A program made the position numbers and the translations under genes. The notes under the pieces are model-generated. The model saw only the letters and a list, made by a program, of their open reading frames with translations, had not been told where the DNA came from and did not search any database. From NCBI GenBank assembly GCA_932294295.1, contig OW028576.1, positions 44,928,247-44,992,246 on the forward strand: a stretch of 64,000 bases of DNA, given 5' to 3'. Each line of letters starts with the position of its first letter. The stretch's first letter is position 1. This stretch comes from Alitta virens. Its lineage: Eukaryota > Annelida > Polychaeta > Phyllodocida > Nereididae. Positions 12,701 through 23,665 of this stretch are shown in pieces.

Positions 12701-15700
12701 CTGTGACGTTGCCCATAGCAACACAGCCACACAATGGCTTGTATCTGTGGACTGAACAGATCATTGACTTTCTGTTACGTGTTTTGCTCCTGGAATCGTT
12801 AATTCTTGTCCGATTTCAAAAATTTAAATTTTTTTAGGGAGCTGACAATTTTATCTTTTGAATGGTGGTAAAATTGTGACTCCGAATATTGTTTTAAAGC
12901 GGCGGCGCTAGTTTAAACGGCGAAGCGCTTAGCTGCAAAAAGAGATTTTTTGTCATTGGCCTGCCATACATAGAAGTATGTGGTATACATTTCCCATCCT
13001 TGTAAGGTAAGCCATGTAGTATACACATGTATACCACATAGGCTATACCACATGGCTTTTCTATGTGGTATACAACTGATTGTGGGGTATAGCGTAATAT
13101 GATTGGCAGGGGGACCTCAATATTAGCCTACTGGCTTTGCCATGATAGGGACAGTTATTTGATAGTCTAGGCCTAGACCCTAAGGTCACGTCGTAGACGA
13201 GGGTCTAGTAGATATCAAAGCATTGCGAGATAGGCGACGAAAGTAGGTCAATCAATGCGCCCGTTAATTTTAACTAAGCGGCGAACAAAACAGTTCTTTA
13301 AAATATGTCTGGTATGACGTTGCATCGACGTACTAAGCACTGGGACGTGGTGTATTCTATTGTAATGATTAATATAAACCTTTCTACGTAGTCAAATTGC
13401 TTGCTCCCCCACTGGGATCCTTGCTCCCCCGAAATTCTCCAAGATCCTCTCCTGCGGAAAGGTGTGATCGAGGGTCTTGCATTAAGACTGGTTATTTGAT
13501 CTAATTTTGCAACGAGAGGGAATCCAGAAAGAAATGACTCTCCTCATTCTACTCATTTTGCTGATTTCCGCAAGCCGAAATATTGAATGTTGCGTGGATA
13601 TGAAGTTGACTATACAGTTGACTTGAAGTATTGTTACTTGGTTAAAATCATAGAATGCCTTCTATGGAATGAATTTAAATAATTAGCAGGATACACAAGA
13701 TAACAGCCATAGGTTAAACAATGACAAACGCTTCTTTTAACACTCAATAGGTGAAATGGTGAATCTGTTTGATATGGCACCTTGAGGTCCCGGGTTCAAT
13801 TCCCGGTCGAGCCTAAGTTGGATGGCTGTTTCATCCTTCATCTCATTGCCATGGTTCCTGCCTGTCCTAATTAGCCCAACTGGTGCCGAAATACAGGCCG
13901 TAAAGCCCTAATCACCCCCACCACACCCATATGGCACCTTGACCCTCATATTGCAACAAAATAAAACAATGCAAACAAGTTTTGTACACAGAAGATCAAA
14001 GTACATAAATGAATAGAAAAATATACATTATTAATAAATTTAGATTCATCTACCTGAATCTAACATTGAATACATAATCCAATCAGATCTTTCATTCTGT
14101 TAGTAATATTATTCAAATAGGATTAAATCATGATGATGAACAAATTAGATATTCGGCCTGTTAGTTTGCTTTGGTGAAAATTTCATGATCCTATTAGCAC
14201 CAATGCAAAGGTGTACCACAAGGCTAGGACAAAAGTGTACCACAGGGCTAGGACAAAAGTGTACCACAAGGCTAGGACAAAAGTGTACCACAGGGCTTGG
14301 ACAAAGGTGTACCATTGGGCTAGGACAAAGGTGCACCACAGGGCTAGGACAAAGGTGTACCACAGTGCTAGGACAAAGGTGTACCACAGTGCTAGGACAA
14401 AGGTGTACCACAGGGCTAGGACAAGGTGTACCACAGTGCTAGGACAAAGGTGTACCACAGGGCTAGGACAAAGGTGTACCACAGTGCTAGGACAAAGGTG
14501 TACCACAGGGCTAGGACAAAGGTGTACCACAAGGTTATACTGTAGCTCTATACAGTAAAATGCAAAATAATGTAATTGTTGTATGTTCTGATTCCTTTAT
14601 TTAGCGTTAGGTTCATTTTAATAAACTTGAGCTCATATTATTCAGTGAAAAGGTCTGCTGTGTAGTTTTCTTGCAATTAAATATCACTTGCCCGAGGCAC
14701 GCTTTCATAATAATCAACAATGCGATGAAGAAAAAATAGCATTAAAAAAATAAAATAAAAATAGAGAGCTCGTAACAGACGAAGGAGATAACAAAGATCT
14801 GACAAGTGCATGAAATCCAAGTGCTTGTAATTACACCAACGTTCGGTGCAAATTCAACACATTCGTGATCATTTTGATCTTGAACACTCGATGGCCATGC
14901 ACTAACACAGACTTTGCGTCTTTCAACTGTTATTTTTAGTTGGAAATGTCACAAAATATCTTGCCAGCCACTGTTGTCTTCACGGGTGCTGATAAGTTGT
15001 CTAAAATGTTCTTTCTTCGGTTCTAATTTTTAAGTGAAGCTTAAACAATTTTGGAATAAAGCAATTTTAGTTAACTGTTCATTTTTATTTGCAATATGCA
15101 GAATAATTTCCATTAATATATATGTTTACATGGGAACCATTTCTCTTTTGTATTCTGTTCATTGATTGCGACAACAAGTGTGCCTTTTTTTTTTATAATT
15201 GAAATTAATGTTGATATTTTGATAACTAATGTAGACCCAGGTGTTCCGCTAAACATCGCTAATAGTCCAGATATATTTTTCTTTTGTACAATAAAAAATC
15301 TATATCTAAAGAAAGGAAATAAATGAAAAATATTAAGATGTCAGTGGAGTCCAGTGACTAATGTTAAAAACAAAGTCTCGGATGTATATTTCTTTTTTCA
15401 ACTTTTTGTATCAATTCTACCTGTCTAAAAATAGTTTTAGCCTTATTCTCCAATACTCAGCAAGTAAACATGTGACTAGTTGCCATGGGAACTGTCATGT
15501 GATGTTCAGAATATCTTCAAACGGAGAAAAAAAATGAGGGAAAGAAAAAGTAAATTGATTGATGAAATGGTTGTGTGTTTTGAAGTTTGGGAAAATCAAA
15601 TCATGAAAAACATGTGCAACGTAAAGCCTCTTTGGGTAGGTAGGTAGGTGGGTGGACGGGCAGGCAGGCAAATTGATTGATTGATTCAGCTACATTTTAC

Positions 15701-18700
15701 ATAATAGGCCTACATGTACTAATTGAAATTATCCGTCCCTGAAATCACTTTAAAAATGAAATGTCAGTTCTAGGGGTATTCAATGTCAATATTAAAACAG
15801 ATCTTTTTCATGCGTGATAAAATTTATGACTTTTTTTGGTCCTCAAGCTATCATGTTGCTTGTAGCAGTGTAGATTTAGCTAAGATATTCTTCTTGGGCC
15901 AGAATCTCGGAACTTTTCATAACCAAATTGACCTTTTAGTTTAAATTAACCTTTTAATGTAACATAAATTTAATTAATTGACCTTTTAATGTACATAAAT
16001 TTAATTATTTTTCCAGGTAACAGCTTTGATAGACAGCGATCTGCGTCCTCCATTCTCAGAGATGATGACCGCCTGGCAGAAGACGTATGGCTCTTACATG
16101 TACAACGATACTAACAAGCCGCAGATGGTGGAGATAATGAATTTGATTGAGGGACCTTTAAAGACTCTGGTGTCATTTGCGAAAAATCTCCCAAGATTCA
16201 AGAGTCTTCCAGTCGAAGATCAGATATCGTTATTAAAGGTAACGTAAGTTTCTGAAAAATAAAACGCAAAATATTCAGATTCAGATTCTGATTGATTAGA
16301 ATAGAATTTATTCAGCTAATGTAATACATACAATAGAATTTGTTTTGCTGCCTCAGCTCACAAGGAAATTAAATAAGTACGTAAATAATTCATATAGATT
16401 TATGTAAATCTATTAGAATGCTAGAAGAAGTTGATGTAAAAAAATAAAATTATTGAAGTGATATGATGTCTCAGACCTTCCCAGGCAAATCCAGCCCTTA
16501 ACTGAAGAAATAGCTACATCTACCACTAAACTTACTTGTTTTGTACTTTTTTGAAACATTTAAGTCATAATCTTGACAGAACACAGCATCAAAGTACTGG
16601 TAAAATCCGTTAGGCAAGATTTGGGCATCATGGTGGAGTCACTGTGGGTTGGCTGCTGCTGCTGCAGGCTATGGGGTATTATCATAATTTATTCATGTGG
16701 CCCATGTGGTCAGAGCTGTCAAACTAACAGAAACAATTAGATGGGCTTGTCCTCCATTCACAGTGTATCATATTTACTCATATGAATTGTGAAAACAGTT
16801 TACCTTGTTCAGAATCACTTTTCATAGCTTCAATTAATGTATAAACACAATTTTCCAGAGTAAACAAAACCCTCGTGGTTCCTGGTGGTTGGAATTTGGC
16901 TCTGCCTGGCTGTGGTCATGTGACCCAAGCCAAGTTTCAAATTATTTCGGTGTACACCAAAATCACTACAGCTGATTTTAAGACTGAAATACTCATTACT
17001 AGCAAATGGATGGGCACAAAGCAAAGTGGTTTCTGACAATACACATCCTCCACTATCATTCGGTGGTAAATTAAAAGAAACTTTCAGTTTGACCTAGATA
17101 TAAGACTTCATATCACTTTAATAAATACAAAAAAATATCACAAATTACGTATTATTAAAATTGCGTACAGCAGAGGGGTAAAAAGTATTAATAAAACATT
17201 TTTTGCCATGAAAAGTCCTTAAACATCTACCAGATCTTAAAAAGTCTAAAATATAATTTGCAGGATGGCACTATTCTTTTAGTATGTAAATGAGTAAATA
17301 AATTTATTGTTTATTCTAAATATGAAACCTCTATTGTGCTGCTATGGTTACTAATACATCTAACAGATAGAGAACCAACTTGTATTTTTCTTGGAAAATG
17401 TGTGGTAATCCACATTAAACAAATAAAGTTTCAATACAAAATACAAATATGTAAATGAATGCATGACTGAGTTTTAACGACACGTAGAGGTCACACAAAA
17501 GACCTATATGTAAATGAAAAATTGTGTAAGTTGCAAATTATGTAAATGTAGCTCATTAGTGTCTGTTATCATCAAAACTAAGGACAGGGGCCTAGCTTAG
17601 AGGTAGCTTCCAACCGCTGGGTCACGGGTTCGATTCCCGGTCGAGCCTAAGTTGGATGGCTGTTTCATCCTTCGTCTCATTGCCGTGGTCTCTGCCTGTC
17701 CTAATTAGCCCAACTGGTGCAGAAATACAGGATGTAAAGCCCTAATCACACACACACATTAAAGCTAAGCTGACTTACAATTATGATATATATTTTTGTA
17801 ATGCTATATATTTGATACATTCATACGCTCGATATATACCAGTCAGATTTTTAAGAGTGGTTTTATTTGAGTTTTATGTATTAATCAATAGCCTAGCCAT
17901 CAAAACATTAGGTAAACATGGTATGTGCGGAAAATACGATTAAAATAAGTTAAAGCCAGCTGTTCAGGCGACGGTTTTTTGATCTTTCGTTTCTCGACAC
18001 CGCCGGCCAAACTTTTGCAGTGCCGCTCAATTAATAAATCAACAATTATCTGGGCAAATATGTGTGTTGCATCTCAAAGTATCACATCAGATGTGTTAAT
18101 TTATGGAAAAAAAACACTTTCTGTGTTTTTTTTTCTCATGAAAAACGGTCTGAGAAAGTTCCGTGAAACATAAGATCAAAAAACCATGGCCTTAGCGTGA
18201 AATTTATACTAGTTTGACGTGACTGGTCGTGTAGATAATAATCTATTCCTTTTGGTAAAAACCAATACTGTTAATCTATTTAGTTTGGTTCATATTTAAC
18301 TAATAAAAACACTTATTATTAATTTATGAAAGTCCTAACAGTTACTATTAGTGGATTTTTACGAAAGTTCCGCTATATTTCCACCAGGTGGCTACGACAG
18401 AATATTGCAGTTCTATTGGCCGAAGAAGTTTACGCCCCTTGATTGTAATTGGCTGAAGCGAAGTGCATCCTAGCAGCATTATTTTTAGTGCATTTTAATG
18501 TATATCATCTTATCATTTAATTGATTTCTGCTTTTTCCCTGAGAAAATTGTATTTATGGAATCAGTAAGTTATATGGAATTACTAGTTATGGCTTACTAG
18601 GGGGGAGAGCTTCGATTTTACCGATGATGTCGCCTCTTGGGTGATGTCACCTTTTTCGCCAAATCTGACGATCGGTTTCCAAATGAAAACAGAACTTTAG

Positions 18701-20513
18701 CTGTCATGTTTCACTATGTAGCATAGTTTTAAGGTAGATCGTGTTATTTGACAGCCTGGTATTGCTTTTGGGTTTGTTCCATGGCTTCGTTCTCTTACAC
18801 ACTGGCATTTTCACGTTCGTTGACTTGGATCCTTAGATCTAATCGTACTGGACCCTAGATGGAGCCCGCTGGCAAAAGTGGTGGGAAATGCCACGATTTG
18901 GATCTAACAGGATCAAAAGTGTCCTTGCTGCCATGGCCAGAGCTCTGCACATCACATTTGCATTCTCGTTTAATTTAGGCTGCTATTATTTTAGGGGCAT
19001 TGTAGGACACCAACAAAATATGGAAATATCTTACGGAAATAATCCTGAGAGACCTCAATTACTTGAATTTTACCTGCTTGGTGTGGGGAGTTGGACCTCT
19101 ATTTGATTTAAGAAGCTTTTTTTTGGGGGGGGGGGCAAGGCAGCTACCCTGCTTCTATTCATTGTGGGGTTCTATTTGAGAAAGACGTGTATTCAAGTAA
19201 ATATGGTATAATTTTGTCTTTTGTTCCATAGGGTTGCGCAGCTGAGGCGGCCATTATCAGATCAGCATTGAGTTACGACCCGTCCAAAAACGGCTGGGAA
19301 GTGTCTTCCCCTGGTGGCAAACTGGTGAAAGTATCGGCGGACGTCTTGAAGTCCAATGCTCAGGAGGTTTTCCAGTCTGTAAGTGTGGACACCCAATTAT
19401 GCCTTGTCATCTCATCATTATATCAGCCTAATGTAGCTGGGCAGATGAGCCGACTGTATTTAAGACCAGTAATGATCAGACTATTCAAAAACATGAAATT
19501 ATTTCCATTGAAGATATTTAAAAAAGACTAAATTATGTTTATTTTTTAAGAAATATTGATAGACAGAAATAGACAAGACTGAAGACATTTTATTTTAGCA
19601 ATATAGACAAGAGCAAAAAAGTACAGTTATGTGAAAAAACTGTTTCTCCATTTTTACTTCCTTGAAAATAATAATATGTGTCTATATTTCAAGAAATCAT
19701 TGATACATTTGATGAAATTGAGTCACTAACTGAAATTCACTTTTGTAGTCACTTATATTAATTGTCTGTTGAAGTTCTAACTGGTCGAAGAGATGATAAA
19801 ATTTTAAGTTTTGTAGCAAATCATCACTTTTTAGTTCTGTAACGGAGAAAACAAATGCCGGGGGGAGTTGCCACCGTAGCTGACAAAAAGAAAATAAGAT
19901 GACGTCACTACATTATTGTTACAGAAAAGATGACGTCATTAAACAAATCTTATCTGCTACTATGTCAGTGACCTCTGGTGGTCATTTTTCTCCCCATTGT
20001 TTAGTGAGAGGCGGCAAATATTCTTGATTGATAATGACTACTGATCTTTCATCATTGCTTTGGGCGATCGATATCCATGGCAAATGACATGAACACCTTT
20101 AAAATGGATCAAACTTACCTTTTCCGTTTTCAGGTCGTGAAGTATTACCAAGGAGTCCAGAAGACCATAAAAGGAGATGGCATTTTAGTCTATTTCATGA
20201 TCACGCTGAGTCTGTTCTCGAGCGATCGAGAAAAATTGAATAAACCTGAAGTTGTGCAGGAAACACAGCAGTTGTACGCATCCATTCTGCAGGTATAAAG
20301 AATACAAAAAATCTCTGATAATTTGTTAATTTTATTGGCTCGAGTGATGCTCGTTTATGCCGTACATGTTCCTTCCAGTCTGGTTTATAAATATATAATT
20401 TTTGTTAGGGCTGTCCCATTTATTTATAAAATGGGAGGGGGGGGGGGGACCAGAAAATGCTCAGAAAAGTGTCAATTTTACACATGCTTGATAGTGAGCC
20501 TGTTGTTGTAATG

Positions 20514-20557
<44 letters not shown>

Positions 20558-21686
20558 TGTAATGATATATTATATTGATTGTTAATTGATGTCACTTTTT
20601 TTTTCTCAGAATTATTGTCGGATCCGTCACCCTGCAGAAAAGAACCTCACCGCTCGGGTTTTAATGAAAACCGTGGACATTCGGGACGTCGGGAATTGTG
20701 CAATTAAACTCTTTCAAAGTGCAGACAATGATCAGTTACGACCGTTATTGCACGAAATTTTCGATTTACCCCAAGGGGGTAAGTCTGAATCAACGTCTGC
20801 GGCAGGGTCACCCTCTGCTGTCCAGGTCAAGACGGAAAGTTCTGATGATAATTCACCAGGAGTTCAGAGTCAGAATGAGGCAACTGTTGCCATAGCAACG
20901 ACCTCCACAACCCAGGATGTACAAACTAAGGTCGAATCAAGGATTCCTACCGAATCGTTTGCATCCCCGCAAAGATCATACTCAGCAGAGTTGTATACGC
21001 CGCCTCCTAGGTTGGCAGTGACAGAACGTCCACAGCAACAACTGTTGCCTAGCAACGAAAGTCATCCAGATTCAATGTCAACATTGGAAATGTCTGAAGG
21101 TCAACATAGAACTTTTTCTGTTGATTCTTTAGACAGTCAGAGAGTGTCAGTGGATTCGAGGCAAGATGAAATATACCTTGACCCTCGTTCGAACATGTCT
21201 CAATCGAGTCCATCACCTCATGAGATTGATTTAGCTATGGTCAGTTTTTCGCCTGATAAGTTTGAATCAAGCTTCTCTTCGAACAGATTAAGTTCACAGA
21301 CTCCTGCACCTGCTAACTTTAGCAGTCAGAATCATGGAGATGTTTTCACGTCGGAACCTAATTCACCTACAAACATCAAACTATCGGGCCTTAGTAGCCC
21401 ATTTAACATCGACTATAACCAACCACCAGCTAAAGCCAGTCGTATCGAGGATAACAGTCGGAATAATAGTGTACGGACCTTCTCACAGGTGTCACCACCT
21501 GTAGGGGTGTCTCGTTTGCCATTCCAAAATGCAGAAAGAAGGCTATCAGCACCGGACACCTCATCGCTCAGTCGAATAAACTCGACAAATATTTCTGATA
21601 ATTTTCCATCTTTCAACAATGTTGTGTTTGATTTCACCATCCATAAAAGAGGGCATGATGTTCAGCACAGGGAAGAAAACAGTTAA
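6773..21686 (+). CDS. Nuclear hormone receptor, NR1I/NR1J (HR96/DAF-12)-like, 698 aa, 7 coding exons
   Basis: This encodes a predicted ligand-regulated, DNA-binding transcription factor of the nucleus. Coding exons are 6773-6997, 8755-8872, 9987-10135, 16017-16238, 19232-19378, 20134-20292 and 20610-21686. All junctions are GT-AG, phases agree and the sum is 2097 nt. The DNA-binding domain spans about residues 45-113. Finger 1 is CQIC...CDSC with P-box CDSCKAFFRR, the HR96/DAF-12 type rather than CEGCKGFFRR. Finger 2 has CEGKC, then CKKCRFNKC and a GM motif. The ligand-binding domain is about 170-395, with signature FAKNLPRFKSLPVEDQISLLK and an intact AF-2 core PLLHEIF at 385-391. About 300 Ser/Pro/Asn-rich residues follow. 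The start at 6773 has a good context and an in-frame stop upstream. The exon begins after an acceptor at 6677, so a 5'UTR exon lies further upstream. The superfamily is certain; the subgroup is inferred from the P-box. Confidence 0.93.
9431..9522. mobile_element. Small pogo-like palindromic element
   Basis: CAGTTCAAGCCACTTCACT at the left and GGTGAGGTTTTGCAGT at the right form imperfect inverted ends around CACCATTAAGAC. The same ACTATTAAGACCACCTCAC wording recurs many times in 100-640. Confidence 0.45.
9612..9845 (+). mobile_element. Degenerate SINE family B copy
   Basis: It has GCACGCTGGGCTGCCAACCA and a weakened B-box, then two diverged versions of the family body (CCTGTCCTGATCAGCCC, GTGCAAAAATATGGGACATA). 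It is older than the other copies. Confidence 0.5.
10177..10300. repeat. Degenerate (TTGA)/(CTGA) tetranucleotide tract
   Basis: TGATTGATTGATTGATT passes into irregular GACTGACTGA and GACCAACTGACT units just after coding exon 3 of the receptor. It is a simple-sequence repeat in an intron. Confidence 0.85.
10603..10776. mobile_element. pogo/Tigger-like MITE in a receptor intron
   Basis: The 174-bp element starts CAGTCAAACCTCATTTATCC and ends with the inverted copy GGATGAATGAGGGTTGACTG. An internal copy of GGATA...GAGGGAACC occurs twice. These termini are typical of pogo-class Tc1/mariner MITEs. A TA lies on the left flank; the right flank is altered. Confidence 0.75.
12255..12401. repeat. Large hairpin: about 60-bp inverted arms
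   Basis: The left arm 12255-12313 and right arm 12341-12401 are inverted copies at about 90% identity (AATAAGACCCA...GTGGACAGATTGGC), with a 27-bp spacer. It may be the end of a longer element: related ACCACAT/ATGTGGTATAC pieces and an inverted CCCCACAAT lie at 12406 and about 12960-13087. Confidence 0.75.
13780..13925 (+). mobile_element. SINE family B copy, head truncated
   Basis: It keeps the B-box (GGGTTCAATTCCCGG) and the body GGATGGCTGTTTCATCCTTC through AAAGCCCTAATC. The A-box part is missing or unrecognisable. It lies in a receptor intron. Confidence 0.72.
14205..14534. repeat. 24-bp minisatellite, about 13-14 copies
   Basis: The unit is GTGTACCACAGGGCTAGGAC plus AAAG, with few variants and one copy shortened. 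It lies in the receptor intron between 10136 and 16016. Because 24 is divisible by 3, it is open in several frames on both strands, producing spurious octapeptide ORFs. No spacers, so it is not a CRISPR array. Confidence 0.92.
16676..16893 (+). repeat. Dispersed repeat, inverted copy of 56472-56692
   Basis: It contains ATTATCATAATTTATTCATG, AATTAGATGGGCTTGTCC and AACACAATTTTCCAGAGTAA, matching the complement of 56472-56692. It is intronic, without coding capacity. Confidence 0.7.
17586..17762 (+). mobile_element. SINE family B copy
   Basis: Head GGGGCCTAGCTTAGAGGTAG, B-box GGGTTCGATTCCCGG, the same body and an ACACACACA tail. It lies in a receptor intron. Confidence 0.75.
19845..20020. repeat. 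CRE-containing inverted-ended repeat, copy 1
   Basis: It is bounded by GTAACGGAGAAAAC and, inverted, TTTTTCTCCCCATTGTTTAG. It contains two TGACGTCA palindromes (19900-19907 and 19931-19938) and GGTCACTGCC-like ends. A second copy is at 21818-22008 and a diverged one near 23105-23225. It lies just upstream of receptor exon 6. Confidence 0.65.
20519..20556. repeat. (TA)n microsatellite
   Basis: A TA dinucleotide run lies about 50 bp upstream of the acceptor of the last receptor exon. A poly-G run also lies nearby at about 20437-20449. Confidence 0.9.
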
Positions 21687-21817
21687 TGGTGCTTCAGGAA
21701 ATCTGTTGAAATTTATTACGACGTGTGCTACTGGTGTTTTTGTTCCATTATTTGTGTGTGCGACTTATTGTCTAACGTCGGCCATGAAATCAGTTGAAAT
21801 TTATTGATATGTCTTTT

Positions 21818-22008
21818 ACTGGTGTAATGGGGAGAAAAAGCACCACAAGAGGTCACTGCCACCGTAACGAATAACTATTGTTTGATGACGTCATCTATCT
21901 GTGACGTCATCCATTTAACAATGTGAAGTGACGTCATCTTGTTGTCTTTTTAATCTGCTACAGTGGTAGTGCCCCCTGTAGGCTGTTACTTTTTCTCTTG
22001 TTTAGTAC
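21818..22008. repeat. CRE-containing inverted-ended repeat, copy 2
   Basis: The ends are TAATGGGGAGAAAAAGCACC and the complementary TACTTTTTCTCTTG, with inverted CACTGCCACCGTA/CTACAGTGGTAGTG inside. It has three perfect TGACGTCA sites (21886-21893, 21902-21909 and 21929-21936). It begins 130 bp after the receptor stop, so it is probably in the 3'UTR. Confidence 0.7.
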
Positions 22009-23394
22009 GACTTATTGTCCGAAGTAGAGAAGTGGTCCAGTGCAATGCTGTTTGTACTTTAAGCTAGTAGTGTTCGTTACACCACAAATTGGCTTGCATG
22101 ACTGACCATGCCGCCAGTTTTCCCAATTTGGCAATTAACATGCACCTGTTCAAACAATTGATGCTAAATGTGACTGAAGTCAGTTTCCTACAGAATTATC
22201 ACTTCTGCTAACAGAAAGTGATAGTTTTGTTACGTGGCAGCTGCAGTTAGCTAATATACCGGTTGGTCAGCACTGGAGCACTTCATCGTATCAGACAGTA
22301 ACAAATTTCTAAACAAGTTCTGTGTTAATGACTAGTTTACAGCATTTATTCAGGCGGTTGCGCCATATTTATACAAATTGTTTCTGGTTTTTTTGTATGA
22401 GGTCAAACCAAATACAAGTTCATGAAAGTCGGATGCGAAATATCTAGCGTCATTCAATTTCATATTAACATCTGTTGTAGCCGATGGAAGTGTGTTAATT
22501 GCATTTAAGTTACCGGTGTTCTGGGACTTAAGCAATGGTATTTCTGTATTCACTTGTTAAATCAGTTTGTCATTATCTGCTAGGCTATGAAAGAGACAAT
22601 GGCGCCCACTAGAGTTAATCCATAGAAGATAATTTTGTATCAGTCAAATTGCTTTGTTACAATATGTACGTTTGCCTGTTTAAATCTTAATCTTTTAATG
22701 GATGGATCTCAATTTTCTAAATTGTAATAATCTTAATTGCTTGTTATACACACATTTACATGTTTATTACAGAATCACTGAGTCTAGTTTTAAGAATGGG
22801 AAAATAGATTTAACATAGGGGGCTGTAACCAAAACGGATTGAGCACAATAGCAAAGATTAAATATACCAAGATTTGACGCTTCTTCATTTGCATATCAGC
22901 CATCCGCAAAGAATTGTGGGACTGTCAGGGTTAGTGAAAAGATAGCGTCATAATCACTCCATTGGCAAGTGACGTCTTTGTGATTGTTTTTTATGATGTC
23001 ATATTTCTGCGGGATTGGTATATTTGCGAAAACTAACCCTGAACAGGATCATTCGCACTGTACGGTCTCCTCTGGGTATTATTACTCTGTGACACTATGG
23101 AAAGATGTTGACCTCAACAAAAATGACCTCACTAAATAGATGACATCATCGAATGATGTTTATCTGCTTTGGTGTCAGTAACCTCTGGCGTCCTCTAGTG
23201 TCTGATCAGACAATGAGGCAAAGACTTCAAAAGCAACTACCTGTTAAACAGTGACTGAACTCTTTTTTGCCTTAAAATTTGCTTTTGAATAAGTTATCAA
23301 ATGACTACTGCTTATATTATTTTGCGTAAAGCTAGTACTGTATTTTCCTGATTACATGCCTGGTCTCATTTAGAAGCTGACTTTAGAATGGTCC

Positions 23395-23665
23395 AAGGCT
23401 TTAGCTCTTTGAAGGTCCTGGGTTTGATTTCCAGACCATGACGCACTCTTCATGAGCTCAGTTGGTTGTCGATCATAATGTGATGTTCAATGATGGTGCC
23501 TTGTGTTATGTATGCTGGAGCAAGTGCAAGACCCCACCCTTGGGGTGAATGTGTAAGATGTGGACTCAAAGCAGCCTTATCATCTCATCATTACATCTGC
23601 CTCTGATGGTTGGTCATATGATATAAGCTGACTAAGCTTCAGACCCAGTAGCATTGAAACAATAG
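23395..23665 (+). mobile_element. SINE family A copy in the receptor 3' flank
   Basis: It shows a decayed B-box (CCTGGGTTTGATTTCCAG), CACTCTTCATGAGCTC, CCCTTGGGGTGAATGTGTAA and CAGACCCAGTAGCATTGAAA in the family order. Confidence 0.68.

Noticed and set aside
14205..14534. CRISPR-like direct repeats
   Set aside because: Units are contiguous with no spacers and the genome is eukaryotic; it is a minisatellite.
14145..14558. Long overlapping ORFs with 8-residue repeats on both strands
   Set aside because: They are frames through the 24-bp minisatellite, inside an intron, without start or splice support.
20870..21640. Minus-strand ORFs opposite the last receptor exon
   Set aside because: They are shadows of the coding strand; the plus frame is continuous with the ligand-binding domain.
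22865..23050. Possible MITE with CAGGGTTAGT inverted ends
   Set aside because: Only about 10 bp of inverted match and no target duplication could be seen.
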